DNA from: Pseudomonas sp. ABC1
GTDB taxonomy: Bacteria; Pseudomonadota; Gammaproteobacteria; Pseudomonadales; Pseudomonadaceae
Reading direction: 5' to 3'
Length of the DNA stretch: 64,000 bases
NCBI RefSeq assembly: GCF_013395055.1
Contig: NZ_CP058349.1
Location: forward strand, 186,001 to 250,000
The notes beneath the pieces are model-generated. The model saw nothing but the letters and a program-made list of their open reading frames with translations. It was not told the origin of the DNA and made no database searches. Below are positions 8,990 to 18,022 of this stretch, piece after piece. The translations under genes were made by a program, and so were the position numbers. Position 1 is the first letter of the stretch, and every line of letters starts with the position of its first letter.

Positions 8990-9221
8990 GGTCGATTCCT
9001 TCTTATAGGCTGTGGGGGCTGACTCCTCGGCATGATGGAGCCGAATGCCGACCAGACTGCGGGTATAAGCCGCAGTACTGCACGGTTTTCGCGAGGGTAG
9101 GGGCAAGGCCTGGGAGTGTCAACGTAAATTCATACGATTGTTTGAAATGCCTTTTTCTAGCTCGAAATGAGGGGCATCGGTATGCTGATGCTTCGATGCA
9201 TGAGCTTGCCTAGGAGGGTAT

Positions 9222-10253
9222 GTGGAATTTCTTGCTGACTACGCTGGATTTCTGGCCAAGACACTGACGGTGGTGTTCGCCATCATTGCCATCTTGATCG
9301 CCCTGGCGGCACTGCGCCGGGCCAGAGGGGGGCAGCAGCGAGAGGGTGAGCTGGAAGTGCGCAGGCTCAATGATTTCTACAAGGGCCTGCGCCAGCGGTT
9401 GGAGCAGGCTGTGCTGGAAAAGGATGCCCTGAAAGCGCTGCGCAAGCAGGAAGCCAAGGCCGAGAAGGCTTCACGCAAAGAGGCTGCGCCGTCAGCTTCT
9501 CGGGTCTTCGTGCTCGACTTCGACGGCGATATCAAGGCTTCCGCCGTCGAAAGCCTGCGTCATGAAGTGACTGCGGTCCTGACCCTGGCAAAACCCACCG
9601 ATGAAGTCGTAGTACGCCTGGAAAGCGGTGGCGGCATGGTGCACTCCTACGGGTTGGCCGCTTCGCAACTGGTGCGTATCCGCGATACCGGCATTCCCCT
9701 CACAGTCTGTGTCGACAAGGTGGCGGCCAGTGGCGGCTACATGATGGCCTGCATCGGCGGCAAGATACTGGCGGCACCATTCGCCATCCTTGGTTCCATC
9801 GGTGTGGTGGCGCAGTTGCCGAACCTGCACCGGTTGCTGAAAAAGCACGAAGTCGATTTCGAGGTGCTCACTGCTGGTGAGTACAAGCGCACCCTGACCG
9901 TGTTCGGTGAGAATACCGACAAGGGGCGGGAGAAATTCCAGGAAGACCTGGAAACCACCCATGAACTGTTCAAGGACTTCGTAGCCCAATACCGCGAGCA
10001 GCTCTCCATCGATGAGGTGGCCACTGGCGAGGTCTGGCTGGGAACCCGTGCCCAGGCTTTGCGCTTGGTCGACGAGATCAGCACCAGTGACGAATACCTG
10101 GCGGACCGCGCCGCGAATGCGCAGGTCTTCCATGTGCACTATGCACAACGCAAGAGCCTTCCCCAGCGCTTCGGCCTGGCAGCGGCAACAGCCTGCGAGC
10201 AGGCGCTGAGTCGAGGCTGGAGCCGTCTGAGCGAACAACGATTCTGGCAATAA
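9222..10253 (+). CDS. sohB: SohB inner-membrane serine protease (S49 family)
   Basis: A 343-aa S49 peptidase that starts with GTG four bases after AGGAGG. One N-terminal transmembrane segment (about residues 10-32) anchors it, with the protease domain in the periplasm. The catalytic Ser is in the AASGGYMMAC segment and the catalytic Lys in GEYKRTLT, the Ser-Lys dyad of the family. SohB degrades periplasmic or membrane proteins. An ATG two bases upstream is in the wrong frame. The acuI-like gene follows after 10 bases. Confidence 0.9.
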   Translation: MEFLADYAGFLAKTLTVVFAIIAILIALAALRRARGGQQREGELEVRRLNDFYKGLRQRLEQAVLEKDALKALRKQEAKAEKASRKEAAPSASRVFVLDFDGDIKASAVESLRHEVTAVLTLAKPTDEVVVRLESGGGMVHSYGLAASQLVRIRDTGIPLTVCVDKVAASGGYMMACIGGKILAAPFAILGSIGVVAQLPNLHRLLKKHEVDFEVLTAGEYKRTLTVFGENTDKGREKFQEDLETTHELFKDFVAQYREQLSIDEVATGEVWLGTRAQALRLVDEISTSDEYLADRAANAQVFHVHYAQRKSLPQRFGLAAATACEQALSRGWSRLSEQRFWQ

Positions 10254-10263
10254 GGAGAAGAAT

Positions 10264-11262
10264 ATGACCCACTTCAAGGCATTGCAGGTCCATGAACAGC
10301 AAGGTTCTTTCGTTTCCAGCATCGTCGAGCGGCGTGTCGACGAGCTGCCGGCAGGTGAGGTACTGATCCGCGTCCACTATTCATCCTTGAACTACAAGGA
10401 TGCACTGTCGGCCAGTGGCAATCGCGGTGTCACCCGCGAGTACCCGCATACGCCTGGCATCGATGCTTCCGGAGTGGTGGCAGAGTCCTCGGTTGGCGAG
10501 TTCGCCGTGGGGGATGAGGTCATCGTTACCGGCTACGACCTGGGCATGAATACGTCGGGCGGTTACGGCCAATACATCCGTGTGCCCGCGTCCTGGGTGA
10601 TCAAGCGCCCAAGCGGCCTTTCCCTGCGCGAAGCCATGTTACTGGGAACCGCCGGCCTGACTGCCGCCCTGTGCGTGGAAAAGCTCGAGCGAGCCGGCCT
10701 TGAGTCGGGGCAGGCACAAGGTCCGGTATTGGTGACAGGTGCCACGGGCGGTGTGGGCAGCATTGCCATCGCACTGCTGTCCAGCCTTGGCTATGAAGTG
10801 GCGGCGGTCACCGGCAAGGCGGAGCAGGGCGACTTTCTTCGTGCGCTGGGCGCCCATCATGTTGTCGAGCGTTCGGTTCTACAGGCCGGCATGGAGAAAG
10901 CGCTGCTCAAGGAGCAATGGGCTGGTGCGGTGGATACGGTGGGTGGAGACATCCTGTTCAATGTCGTCAAATCCCTGCGTCGCGGTGCGAGCGTCGCCTG
11001 CTGCGGCTTGACCGCCGGTGTCAATTTCCAGGCCAGTGTGCTGCCCTTCATCCTGCGTGGTGTGAACCTGCTGGGCGTGGATTCGGTGGAGATTCCGCTG
11101 GTGGTGAAAGCGTCCATGTGGGACAAGCTGTCCCTGCAGTGGAAGATCCCGCACCTGGACGAGCTGGTTCATGAAGTGAGTCTGGAAGAGCTGCCGAAGG
11201 CCATAGAAACCACATTGGCCGGCAAGCAGGTAGGGCGTGTGCTGGTCAGCCTGAAGGATTGA
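10264..11262 (+). CDS. Acryloyl-CoA reductase AcuI/YhdH-type quinone oxidoreductase
   Basis: A 332-aa medium-chain dehydrogenase/reductase without the zinc ligands of alcohol dehydrogenases. The N-terminal GroES-like domain contains YSSLNYKDALSASG, and the Rossmann NADP loop is VTGATGGVGSIAIALL. The family includes E. coli YhdH and AcuI, which reduce acryloyl-CoA with NADPH. It follows sohB by 10 bases with AAGGAG before the ATG, suggesting co-transcription. The exact substrate in this organism is inferred from the family only. Confidence 0.82.
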   Translation: MTHFKALQVHEQQGSFVSSIVERRVDELPAGEVLIRVHYSSLNYKDALSASGNRGVTREYPHTPGIDASGVVAESSVGEFAVGDEVIVTGYDLGMNTSGGYGQYIRVPASWVIKRPSGLSLREAMLLGTAGLTAALCVEKLERAGLESGQAQGPVLVTGATGGVGSIAIALLSSLGYEVAAVTGKAEQGDFLRALGAHHVVERSVLQAGMEKALLKEQWAGAVDTVGGDILFNVVKSLRRGASVACCGLTAGVNFQASVLPFILRGVNLLGVDSVEIPLVVKASMWDKLSLQWKIPHLDELVHEVSLEELPKAIETTLAGKQVGRVLVSLKD

Positions 11263-11280
11263 CCCGATAAGCGCTCCAAC

Positions 11281-11315
11281 CCTGCCCGCGAAGCATTGCG
11301 CTATTCGCGGGCAGG
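11281..11315. terminator. Long hairpin between convergent genes (terminator or REP-like)
   Basis: A perfect 12-bp stem (CCTGCCCGCGAA / TTCGCGGGCAGG) with an 11-nt loop sits between the acuI-like gene and the DUF934 gene, which converge. There is no T-tract. The TTCGCGGGC arm resembles Pseudomonas REP palindromes, so it may be a REP unit serving as a 3' end. Confidence 0.5.
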
Positions 11316-11331
11316 TCCAGCCAAGGCTGTA

Positions 11332-11829
11332 TCAGCCGCGACGGCGGAACAGTGGCAGTGGTTCGTCCGCAGCAGGCTGGTAGGTTACGGAAAAGTCGCT
11401 CAATCCCTCCAGGGCTGCATGCGGATCGCAATCCGCCCGCACCGCGAATGCATCGAAACCGCAGCGATTCATCAGGAACAGCTGGTCACGCAGCACATCG
11501 CCAATGGCGCGCACCTCCCCTTTGTAGCCATAGCGCTCGCGCAGCAGGCGGGCGCTGGAGTAATGGCGGCCATCGGTGAATGCCGGGAAGTTGAGCGCGA
11601 CAAGTTGGAAGTCACCCAACTGCTCTGCGATATCTTCGACGGCTTCATCTGCATCCAGCCATACGCCCAGTTCGCCATCCCGCGCCTTCAGGGCGGGGGC
11701 GTGCTCTTTCCAGAGCGTGAACGGCACGATCAGCTTGCCGCTGTTGGGCAGTGCATCAAGCGCTGTGTCGCGCGCGACCAGGCTCCAGTCATCGTCGATG
11801 ACCTGGCGGTTCTTAATGATTCGCTGCAT
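11332..11829 (-). CDS. DUF934 family protein, sulfite-reductase associated
   Basis: A 165-aa protein beginning MQRIIKNRQVIDDDW, of the DUF934 family, which in Pseudomonas is regularly encoded directly after cysI. It contains WLDADEAVEDIA and the Arg/Tyr-rich GRHYSSARLLRERYGY segment. Its start overlaps the end of cysI by 17 bases and AGGAG precedes the ATG at 11829, so translation is coupled. A role in sulfite reduction, possibly electron delivery or assembly, is inferred from position only. Confidence 0.85.
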   Translation of the reverse strand: MQRIIKNRQVIDDDWSLVARDTALDALPNSGKLIVPFTLWKEHAPALKARDGELGVWLDADEAVEDIAEQLGDFQLVALNFPAFTDGRHYSSARLLRERYGYKGEVRAIGDVLRDQLFLMNRCGFDAFAVRADCDPHAALEGLSDFSVTYQPAADEPLPLFRRRG

Positions 11830-13468
11830 AGACGCGCTCCTTGAAGAGGTCAATGCCGATTCGGCGGTAGGTGTCGATGAAACGCTCGTCTTCGGTACGT
11901 TGCTCTACGTAGACGGTGATGATCTTCTCGATCACGTCGGGCATCACATCTTGCGCGAAGGATGGGCCGAGGATCTGGCCCAGGCTGGCATTGCGCCCGG
12001 CGCTTCCGCCCAGGGAGACCTGGTAGAACTCGGCGCCTTTCTTGTCCACGCCGAGAATGCCGATATGGCCGACGTGGTGGTGGCCACAGGCGTTCATGCA
12101 GCCAGAGATGTTCAGGTCGAGGTCGCCGATGTCGAACAGGTAGTCCAGATCGTCGAAGCGGCGCTGGATCGACTCGGCGATCGGGATCGACTTGGCGTTG
12201 GCCAGCGAGCAGAAGTCGCCGCCCGGGCAGCAGATGATATCGGTCAGCAGGCCGATATTGGGGGTGGCGACGCCCAGTTCGCGCAGCTCGTTCCAGAGTT
12301 CGAACAGGCGGCTCTGCTCGACATCGGCAAGAATCATGTTCTGTTCGTGGGAGTTGCGCACTTCGCCGAAGCTGTAGCGATCGGCCAGGTCGGCGATGGC
12401 GTACAGCTGCTTGTCGGTGACGTCGCCAGGCGCGACCGCCGTGCTCTTGAGCGACAGGGTGACGGCGGCATAGCCAGGCTTCTTGTGCGCCACGACATTG
12501 CGCTGGCGCCAGCGGGCGAAACCGGGGTACTCGGCATCGAGGCTGGCGAGCAGCTCGTCCTGGTCTGCCAGTTGCAGGTAGTGCGGATCGACGAAGTACT
12601 GGCTGACGCGCTGGACTTCTTCACTGGTCAGGGTGTTCGGGCCATCCTTGAGGTGCTGCCACTCGGCTTCGACACGCTCGGCGAACACTTCAGGTGTCAG
12701 GGCCTTGACCAGAATCTTGATGCGCGCCTTGAACTTGTTGTCGCGACGACCGTAACGGTTGTAGACGCGCAGCACGGCATCGAGGTAGGTGAGCAGGTGC
12801 TGCCAGGGCAGGAAGGGGCGGATCAGGCTGCCGACGATAGGGGTACGGCCCAGGCCGCCACCCACGGTGACGCGGAAGCCCAGTTCGCCTGCTTCTTCGA
12901 CGCACTCGAGGCCGATATCGTGCACTTCGATGGCGGCGCGGTCACTGACGGCACCGTTGACGGCGATCTTGAACTTGCGCGGCAGGAAGGCGAATTCCGG
13001 GTGGAAGGTCGACCACTGACGGATGATCTCGCACCAGGGGCGCGGGTCGATCAATTCGTCCTTGGCGACGCCGGCGAACTGGTCGGTGGTGGTATTGCGG
13101 ATACAGTTGCCGCTGGTCTGGATCGCATGCATCTGCACGGTCGCCAGCTCGGCCAGGATTTCCGGCACGTCTTCGAGTTCCGGCCAGTTGTACTGCACGT
13201 TGGTCCGGGTACTGATATGGGCATAGCCCTTGTCGTACTTGCGTGCGATATCCGCCAGCTTGCGGACCTGGGTCGAAGACATCAGGCCATAGGGCACGGC
13301 AACGCGCAGCATGGGGGCGAAACGCTGGATATAGAGGCCGTTCTGCAAGCGCAGCGGACGGTACTCTTCGCCGCCCAGTTCACCGGCGAGGAAGCGGCGC
13401 GTCTGGTCGCGGAACTGGCGTACGCGATCCTCGATGATATGTTGGTCGTACTGGTCGTAAACGTACAT
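11813..13468 (-). CDS. cysI: Sulfite reductase hemoprotein (nitrite/sulfite reductase family)
   Basis: A 551-aa siroheme/[4Fe-4S] protein that reduces sulfite to sulfide for cysteine synthesis. The four cluster cysteines are in CCPGGDFCSLANAK and GCMNACGHHHVG, with the two duplicated sulfite-reductase domains before and after. The start MYVYDQYDQHIIEDR is conserved in Pseudomonas and AGGA lies upstream. The DUF934 gene overlaps its 3' end. CysK (6.9 kb) and the siroheme-producing CysG (32.5 kb) in this window serve the same pathway. Confidence 0.92.
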   Translation of the reverse strand: MYVYDQYDQHIIEDRVRQFRDQTRRFLAGELGGEEYRPLRLQNGLYIQRFAPMLRVAVPYGLMSSTQVRKLADIARKYDKGYAHISTRTNVQYNWPELEDVPEILAELATVQMHAIQTSGNCIRNTTTDQFAGVAKDELIDPRPWCEIIRQWSTFHPEFAFLPRKFKIAVNGAVSDRAAIEVHDIGLECVEEAGELGFRVTVGGGLGRTPIVGSLIRPFLPWQHLLTYLDAVLRVYNRYGRRDNKFKARIKILVKALTPEVFAERVEAEWQHLKDGPNTLTSEEVQRVSQYFVDPHYLQLADQDELLASLDAEYPGFARWRQRNVVAHKKPGYAAVTLSLKSTAVAPGDVTDKQLYAIADLADRYSFGEVRNSHEQNMILADVEQSRLFELWNELRELGVATPNIGLLTDIICCPGGDFCSLANAKSIPIAESIQRRFDDLDYLFDIGDLDLNISGCMNACGHHHVGHIGILGVDKKGAEFYQVSLGGSAGRNASLGQILGPSFAQDVMPDVIEKIITVYVEQRTEDERFIDTYRRIGIDLFKERVYAANH

Positions 13469-13668
13469 GAGGCGTCCTGTTATTCAGGCTGATTGCAGCT
13501 TTTATATCGCGCACACGGTCGCGCGGGAGGGCAAGATACCAGTTATCCGCTTATGCACCAAATCGAAGTTTTAGAATAAGAATATTCATTCCATCTATAT
13601 GGCGATGCCATGAATGCAGCCCCCAATGCACGCCTCCGAGCGCAGGAAAGGCTGCCTGGGAATCACTC
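13469..13668 (-). promoter_or_regulatory. cysI upstream region, AT-rich promoter
   Basis: The 200 bp upstream of cysI contain an AT-rich core (about 13540-13605) with runs such as TTAGAATAAG and AATATTCATT. In Pseudomonas cysI is activated by CysB, which binds long AT-rich sites, so this is the likely control region. No exact CysB site can be assigned by eye. Confidence 0.35.
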
Positions 13669-14721
13669 TTATTCCGTCAGTGAGCTCTCACCGGATATCA
13701 CTCTTGTATTGCGAGGCGCAGCCGTGGCCCTGGCGCGCAATTGCCCGCAACCGCCATCGATTTCCTGCCCTGCGGAATCGCGAACCTTGGTCAGGACGCC
13801 ATTGCTGTGCAGGTAGCGCATGATCTGGCGTGTGCGTTCCGTGGCCGGGCGTTGGAACTGGTCATTCTCCATGCTGTTGTAGGGAATGATATTGAGGATG
13901 GCGAACTTGCCCTTGAGCAAGTGTATAAGAGCGTCCATTTCTTCCTGAGAGTCGTTGATACCGGCCAGCAGCGTCCACTGATACTGGATGGGGTAGTTCC
14001 CGTCGCGGGCATAGACTTCGGCATGTTCCACCAACGCTTGCGGGCTGATGCGCGGAGCTTTCGGCAACAGGCGTTCGCGTAGCGCGCCATTAGTGCTGTG
14101 CAACGATAGCGCCAACGCTGGCTTGACCCGCTGTTGCGGCAGGCGCTCGAAAACGCGCATATCGCCGACGGTGGAGAACACCAACTGCTTATGGCCGATA
14201 CCGCCCATCGTGCCAAGCAGGTCGATGGCTTCCAGAACATTGTCGAGGTTGTGTGCGGGCTCGCCCATGCCCATGAAGACCACCTTGTTGACTGCGCGCA
14301 GCCGACGGGCGATGGCGACCTGGGCGACGATCTCGGCGCTGCCGAGCTGGCGCAGCAGCCCTGAGCGGCCCGTCATGCAGAAGATGCAACCGACAGCGCA
14401 GCCCAATTGGCTGGAAACACACAAGCCGCCCCGAGGCAGCAGCACGCTTTCGACCATTTGCCCGTCAGCCAGCTCGACCAGTAACCGGTTCGAGCCGTCC
14501 TCGCCAGGGTTCTGTGTATGCACGCGGGCCAGTCGTTGCCACTCATCCTCCAGGCCGGGCAAGGCCTCGCGCACCGCGAGCGGCAGGAAGTCCTCGCTTT
14601 TCTGGCGCCGCGTGCCGCTGCCTGGCGGTAGGCCTTGCAGCCACATACGCATCAAGCGCTGGCTGTGGACCTCTTTTGCGCCTGTTCGGGCGAGCTGCTG
14701 GTAAAGGTCGGATATACGCAT
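13669..14721 (-). CDS. Radical SAM RNA methyltransferase, RlmN/Cfr family
   Basis: A 350-aa protein with the radical SAM motif CAVGCIFC (C-x3-C-x2-C), a preceding LCVSSQLG segment, and GMGEPAHNLDNV as SAM-binding loop. The second catalytic cysteine typical of RlmN/Cfr is present in the C-terminal DGGCGQLRA. Members methylate adenosine C2 (RlmN) or C8 (Cfr) in 23S rRNA. The housekeeping RlmN gene normally sits beside ndk/pilF, so this may be a paralogue and substrate specificity is open. It is followed upstream by an MFS gene 24 bases away. Confidence 0.83.
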   Translation of the reverse strand: MRISDLYQQLARTGAKEVHSQRLMRMWLQGLPPGSGTRRQKSEDFLPLAVREALPGLEDEWQRLARVHTQNPGEDGSNRLLVELADGQMVESVLLPRGGLCVSSQLGCAVGCIFCMTGRSGLLRQLGSAEIVAQVAIARRLRAVNKVVFMGMGEPAHNLDNVLEAIDLLGTMGGIGHKQLVFSTVGDMRVFERLPQQRVKPALALSLHSTNGALRERLLPKAPRISPQALVEHAEVYARDGNYPIQYQWTLLAGINDSQEEMDALIHLLKGKFAILNIIPYNSMENDQFQRPATERTRQIMRYLHSNGVLTKVRDSAGQEIDGGCGQLRARATAAPRNTRVISGESSLTE

Positions 14722-14745
14722 GGTGTCTTCGGGCGGGTCTCAGGA

Positions 14746-15876
14746 TCAGGCGAAACGTCGGCTGTTGCAGGCAATGGCTACCAGCATCAGTGCCACGGCG
14801 GCAAAGGCAAAGCCGAGGGAACTGAAATGTGCGATGGCGCCGATGAGTGCCGGCCCCGCGAGCACTCCCGCGAAGCCGATGGTGGTGGCGGCGGTGACAG
14901 CCTGGTGAACCGGCATGCTCTTCTGTTGGCTGAGCGAGGAGATCAGCACGGGCGAAACATTGGCGCAACCCAGCCCGCAGATGCCATAACCCACCAGGAC
15001 CAGTGGCCAGGCATCGGCCCATATGCTCAGCAGGATGCCGCTTGCCGCCAGCAGTCCGCCGAACAGAATGACGCGCACGGTCCCCAATATCCGGGTGAGC
15101 CTGTCACCCGTGAAGCGGCCGAGGGTGATCATCAAGGCGAAGCTGGCGTAGCCGAGGCCTCCCCGTGCCGTGTCCAGGGCCTTTTCCTGTGTCAGGTAGA
15201 GCGCACTCCAGTCGAGGATGGCGCCTTCGGCCAGGTAGACCACGAAGCACATTGCACCGACCAGCAGCACCATGCCAGTAGGCCGCATGAATGCGACGCC
15301 ACCTCCGGGCGCACGATCCGGCAGGAATCCACGGTAGACGACCAGCGTACCCACGAGGATAAGCAGGATCATGGCCGCCGTGCCGGTGGCAGGCTGCAGG
15401 CCAAGCATCAGCAGGGCAGTCAGCAGCAGGGAGCCGCTGATGGTGCCCAGGCTGAACATGCCATGAAAATTCGACATCAGCCGTTTGCCGGCACTGCGCT
15501 CCACCAACAGCGCCTGGATATTGAGCACCACGTCGAGCACGCCCAGGCTACCACCGAAGCAGAACAGCGCCAGGGCCAGCAATGGCAAGGAGCTTGTCAG
15601 GACCATGCCGGCAAGGGCCAGCAGCAGGAAGGCGATGCAGGCAATGATGACCGGGCGGATGCCTACGCGGGCGACCAGTAGCCCGGAGAGCGGCATCCAG
15701 GTCAGTGAGCCGAAGCCAATGCACAGCAACAGGATGCCGAACAGCGCATCGCTCATTTCGATGCGCTCTCGTGCATAGGGCACCAGCGGCGCCCAGACGG
15801 AAAGTCCCAGGCCCGCCATGAAAAAGCCACTGCGGGTGGCTCGGCGTATCAGGGGAGAGTCGTTCCTGTCGGTCAT
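14746..15876 (-). CDS. MFS transporter, YbjJ-like
   Basis: A 376-aa polytopic membrane protein with about 12 hydrophobic segments and no large soluble domain. Major-facilitator features include the loop GLLVARVGIRPVI after TM2 (motif A position) and the repeated GRFTGDRLTRILG in the second half. Substrate unknown. The gene ends 24 bases before the start of the rlmN-like gene on the same strand, so the two may be co-transcribed. Confidence 0.8.
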   Translation of the reverse strand: MTDRNDSPLIRRATRSGFFMAGLGLSVWAPLVPYARERIEMSDALFGILLLCIGFGSLTWMPLSGLLVARVGIRPVIIACIAFLLLALAGMVLTSSLPLLALALFCFGGSLGVLDVVLNIQALLVERSAGKRLMSNFHGMFSLGTISGSLLLTALLMLGLQPATGTAAMILLILVGTLVVYRGFLPDRAPGGGVAFMRPTGMVLLVGAMCFVVYLAEGAILDWSALYLTQEKALDTARGGLGYASFALMITLGRFTGDRLTRILGTVRVILFGGLLAASGILLSIWADAWPLVLVGYGICGLGCANVSPVLISSLSQQKSMPVHQAVTAATTIGFAGVLAGPALIGAIAHFSSLGFAFAAVALMLVAIACNSRRFA

Positions 15877-16005
15877 GTGGGGTGTCTTGGTCTACGAGTC
15901 GCGTAATTAAGTCGCGTAATAAAAAGCATAAAGTCCGGTACATGTCGAACCGGCCCCATCAAGGGGCGGCCAACATACACGAAAGACGATGACAGTGCGC
16001 CTGCC

Positions 16006-16032
16006 GCCTGGCCTGTAGGTGACGGGCCAGGC
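16006..16032. other. Hairpin in the MFS-DUF2835 intergenic region
   Basis: An 8-bp perfect stem GCCTGGCC / GGCCAGGC with an 11-nt loop, lying about 57 bases upstream of the DUF2835 gene and 130 bases upstream of the divergent MFS gene. It could be a structured leader or a terminator of an unseen transcript; nothing else in the region resolves this. Confidence 0.35.
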
Positions 16033-16088
16033 AGAATGCCCGCCTGCTCAGTGAGCACTTTCAATCGATACTGAACGTAGGGAGCCGC

Positions 16089-16307
16089 ATGCCGAGTCTG
16101 GTGCTGGATATCGTGATTTCCCCCGAGCGCTTGCTGGCGCTTTACCAGGGGCGGGCCAATCGCATCCTGGTGCGCAGCCGTGAGGGCAAGCGTGTCAGCC
16201 TGCCGGCTCATCACCTGCGGCCATTCTTCAGCCGGGAAGGGCTGAATGGCAGCTTCGTACTGGACTTCACCGACAAGGGCGAACTGATCAGTCTGCGGCG
16301 CCTGTAA
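16089..16307 (+). CDS. DUF2835 family protein
   Basis: A 72-aa basic protein beginning MPSLVLDIVISPERLLA, with the family pattern of an N-terminal strand, the YQGRANRILVRSREGKRVSLP segment region and the C-terminal GSFVLDF. It matches DUF2835, a small conserved gammaproteobacterial family of unknown function. GGGAG lies 6 nt before the ATG. It is followed 81 bases later by pyrD on the same strand. Confidence 0.75.
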   Translation: MPSLVLDIVISPERLLALYQGRANRILVRSREGKRVSLPAHHLRPFFSREGLNGSFVLDFTDKGELISLRRL

Positions 16308-16388
16308 TCCCGCCGCCGCGATCTGCAGCCGCACACGGAAGCCCCTGTTATACTGCCGCATCGTCATGGTCTCGACACTGGATTGCGC

Positions 16389-17411
16389 ATGTATAACCTG
16401 GCCCGCCAGTTACTTTTCAAACTCACGCCAGAAACCTCCCATGAACTGTCGCTCGAATTGATCGGGGCGGGGGGACGCCTGGGTCTCAATGGGTTGCTGA
16501 CTCGCAAGCCTACTGCCTTGCCGGTCACGGTCATGGGGCTGGAGTTCCCCAATCCGGTCGGTCTTGCCGCCGGGCTGGACAAGAATGGCGAGGCCATTCT
16601 CGGGTTGTCGCAACTGGGTTTCGGTTTTCTCGAGATCGGCACGGTCACGCCCAGGGCGCAGCCGGGCAATCCCAAGCCACGCCTGTTTCGCCTGCCCGAA
16701 GCCGAAGCGATCATCAACCGCATGGGCTTCAACAATCATGGGGTGGATGCCCTGCTGGCGCATGTGGTCGCGGCAGACTTCAAGGGTGTGCTGGGCATCA
16801 ATATCGGCAAGAACTTCGACACACCCGTCGAACAGGCCGATACGGACTATCTGCTCTGCCTGGAGCGTGTCTATCCGTATGCCAGCTATGTCACGGTGAA
16901 TGTCAGTTCACCCAATACCCCCGGCCTGCGCAGCCTGCAGTTCGGTGAGTCGCTCAAACAATTGCTCGACGCACTGCGTGCCTGCCGCGAACGGCTGGAA
17001 ATCCAGCATGGCCGACGTGTACCGCTGGCGGTCAAGATCGCACCTGACATGACCGACGAAGAAATCGCGTCCGTGGCCCAATCCGTACTCGATGCAGGCC
17101 TGGACGGGATCATCGCGACCAATACCACCCTGGCCCGCGACGGTGTCGCCGGTCTTGCTCATGCCGATGAGGCGGGTGGATTGTCGGGGGCTCCGGTGCG
17201 TGACAAGAGTACGCATACGGTACGTGTCCTGGCTGAAGCCTTGGGCGGACGTCTACCCATCATCGCGGCGGGCGGTATAACGGAAGGGCGCCATGCGGCG
17301 GAGAAGATCCAGGCCGGGGCCAGTCTGGTCCAGCTGTATTCGGGGTTCATCTACAAGGGACCGGCCCTGATCCGGGAAGCCGTGGATGCGATTGCAGTGC
17401 TACCGCGCTGA
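16389..17411 (+). CDS. pyrD: Dihydroorotate dehydrogenase (quinone), class 2
   Basis: A 340-aa FMN enzyme that oxidises dihydroorotate to orotate in pyrimidine synthesis and passes electrons to quinone at the inner membrane. Visible features: the N-terminal amphipathic membrane segment, AAGLDKNGEAI (FMN/substrate), NRMGFNNHG, VNVSSPNTPGLR with the catalytic Ser of class 2, and GGITEGRHA. The ATG at 16389 is preferred to the TTG two codons earlier. Convergent with rmf. Confidence 0.94.
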   Translation: MYNLARQLLFKLTPETSHELSLELIGAGGRLGLNGLLTRKPTALPVTVMGLEFPNPVGLAAGLDKNGEAILGLSQLGFGFLEIGTVTPRAQPGNPKPRLFRLPEAEAIINRMGFNNHGVDALLAHVVAADFKGVLGINIGKNFDTPVEQADTDYLLCLERVYPYASYVTVNVSSPNTPGLRSLQFGESLKQLLDALRACRERLEIQHGRRVPLAVKIAPDMTDEEIASVAQSVLDAGLDGIIATNTTLARDGVAGLAHADEAGGLSGAPVRDKSTHTVRVLAEALGGRLPIIAAGGITEGRHAAEKIQAGASLVQLYSGFIYKGPALIREAVDAIAVLPR

Positions 17412-17422
17412 GTCAAGCGGGT

Positions 17423-17442
17423 AGGGGCTCCTGGGAGCCCCT
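17423..17442. terminator. Hairpin between convergent pyrD and rmf
   Basis: A perfect 9-bp stem AGGGGCTCC / GGAGCCCCT with a 2-nt spacer, 12 bases after the pyrD stop. There is no T-tract on either strand, so it may act as a bidirectional 3' end hairpin. Confidence 0.5.
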
Positions 17443-17468
17443 GGTGCAGCGAATTCTACTGGCCAGGA

Positions 17469-17684
17469 TCAGCCGACAGCTCGTAATTCATTCAGCCGAT
17501 GCAGACCGGCTGTTCCGGTCAGGCCGTCCCAGTTGTCTCCGCGACCCTCGCGCCAGCCGTTGATCCAGGCTTGGCGGATGCCGGGGTGGGAAAATGGGCA
17601 CAGATCACGGGATTTACCATGGATGCCATGTTGATAACCGCGCAGAAATGCTCGTTCCATCGGATCACGCTTGAGTCTTCTCAT
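17469..17684 (-). CDS. rmf: Ribosome modulation factor
   Basis: A 71-aa RMF that drives 70S ribosomes into inactive 100S dimers in stationary phase. Conserved residues are seen in RAFLRGYQHGIHGKSRDLCP and the W-x-x-GWREGRGDNWDG segment. Gene order rmf-pyrD and rlmL nearby is the usual Pseudomonas arrangement. The ATG at 17684 is the only sensible start. Confidence 0.93.
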   Translation of the reverse strand: MRRLKRDPMERAFLRGYQHGIHGKSRDLCPFSHPGIRQAWINGWREGRGDNWDGLTGTAGLHRLNELRAVG

Positions 17685-18022
17685 TGGGTATTGCCCTCAG
17701 TGGTTGACTGGTGTTCCTGCTTGTGATGAAGCTTCGTTACTGCAGAGAGGTCGCTGCCGGCGTGGCGACCTCCGGCCAGTGCGTAAAAATGACTGGCCGG
17801 TCGAGTTCTAACCCAATGCACCTGTGGCTGGAATGATCGTTTTGTCATAAGCACGTAACCTGACCATGGTGCTAACCCATAAGCTATAGCCCCATAACGC
17901 TGTAAGGGGCGGCCCTGACAGACTTTTCACGCAGTGGGAGATCCGAGTTCCCCTGCCATAACGACCGTGACCATCCGACGAAGGGAGGGCGCGGCCTACC
18001 CATTGCGACTCACGGATGCCTC
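17685..18022. other. Divergent intergenic region between rmf and rlmL
   Basis: 338 bp without an open frame of merit. It must hold the stationary-phase promoter of rmf (minus strand) and the rlmL promoter (plus strand). It contains a GAAGGGAGG purine run 27 bases before the rlmL start. I could not recognise a structured RNA. Confidence 0.4.

Noticed and set aside
11576..13492. A 638-codon plus-strand open frame opposite cysI
   Set aside because: It runs antisense through cysI and the DUF934 gene, has no family motif and is a typical high-GC coding shadow.
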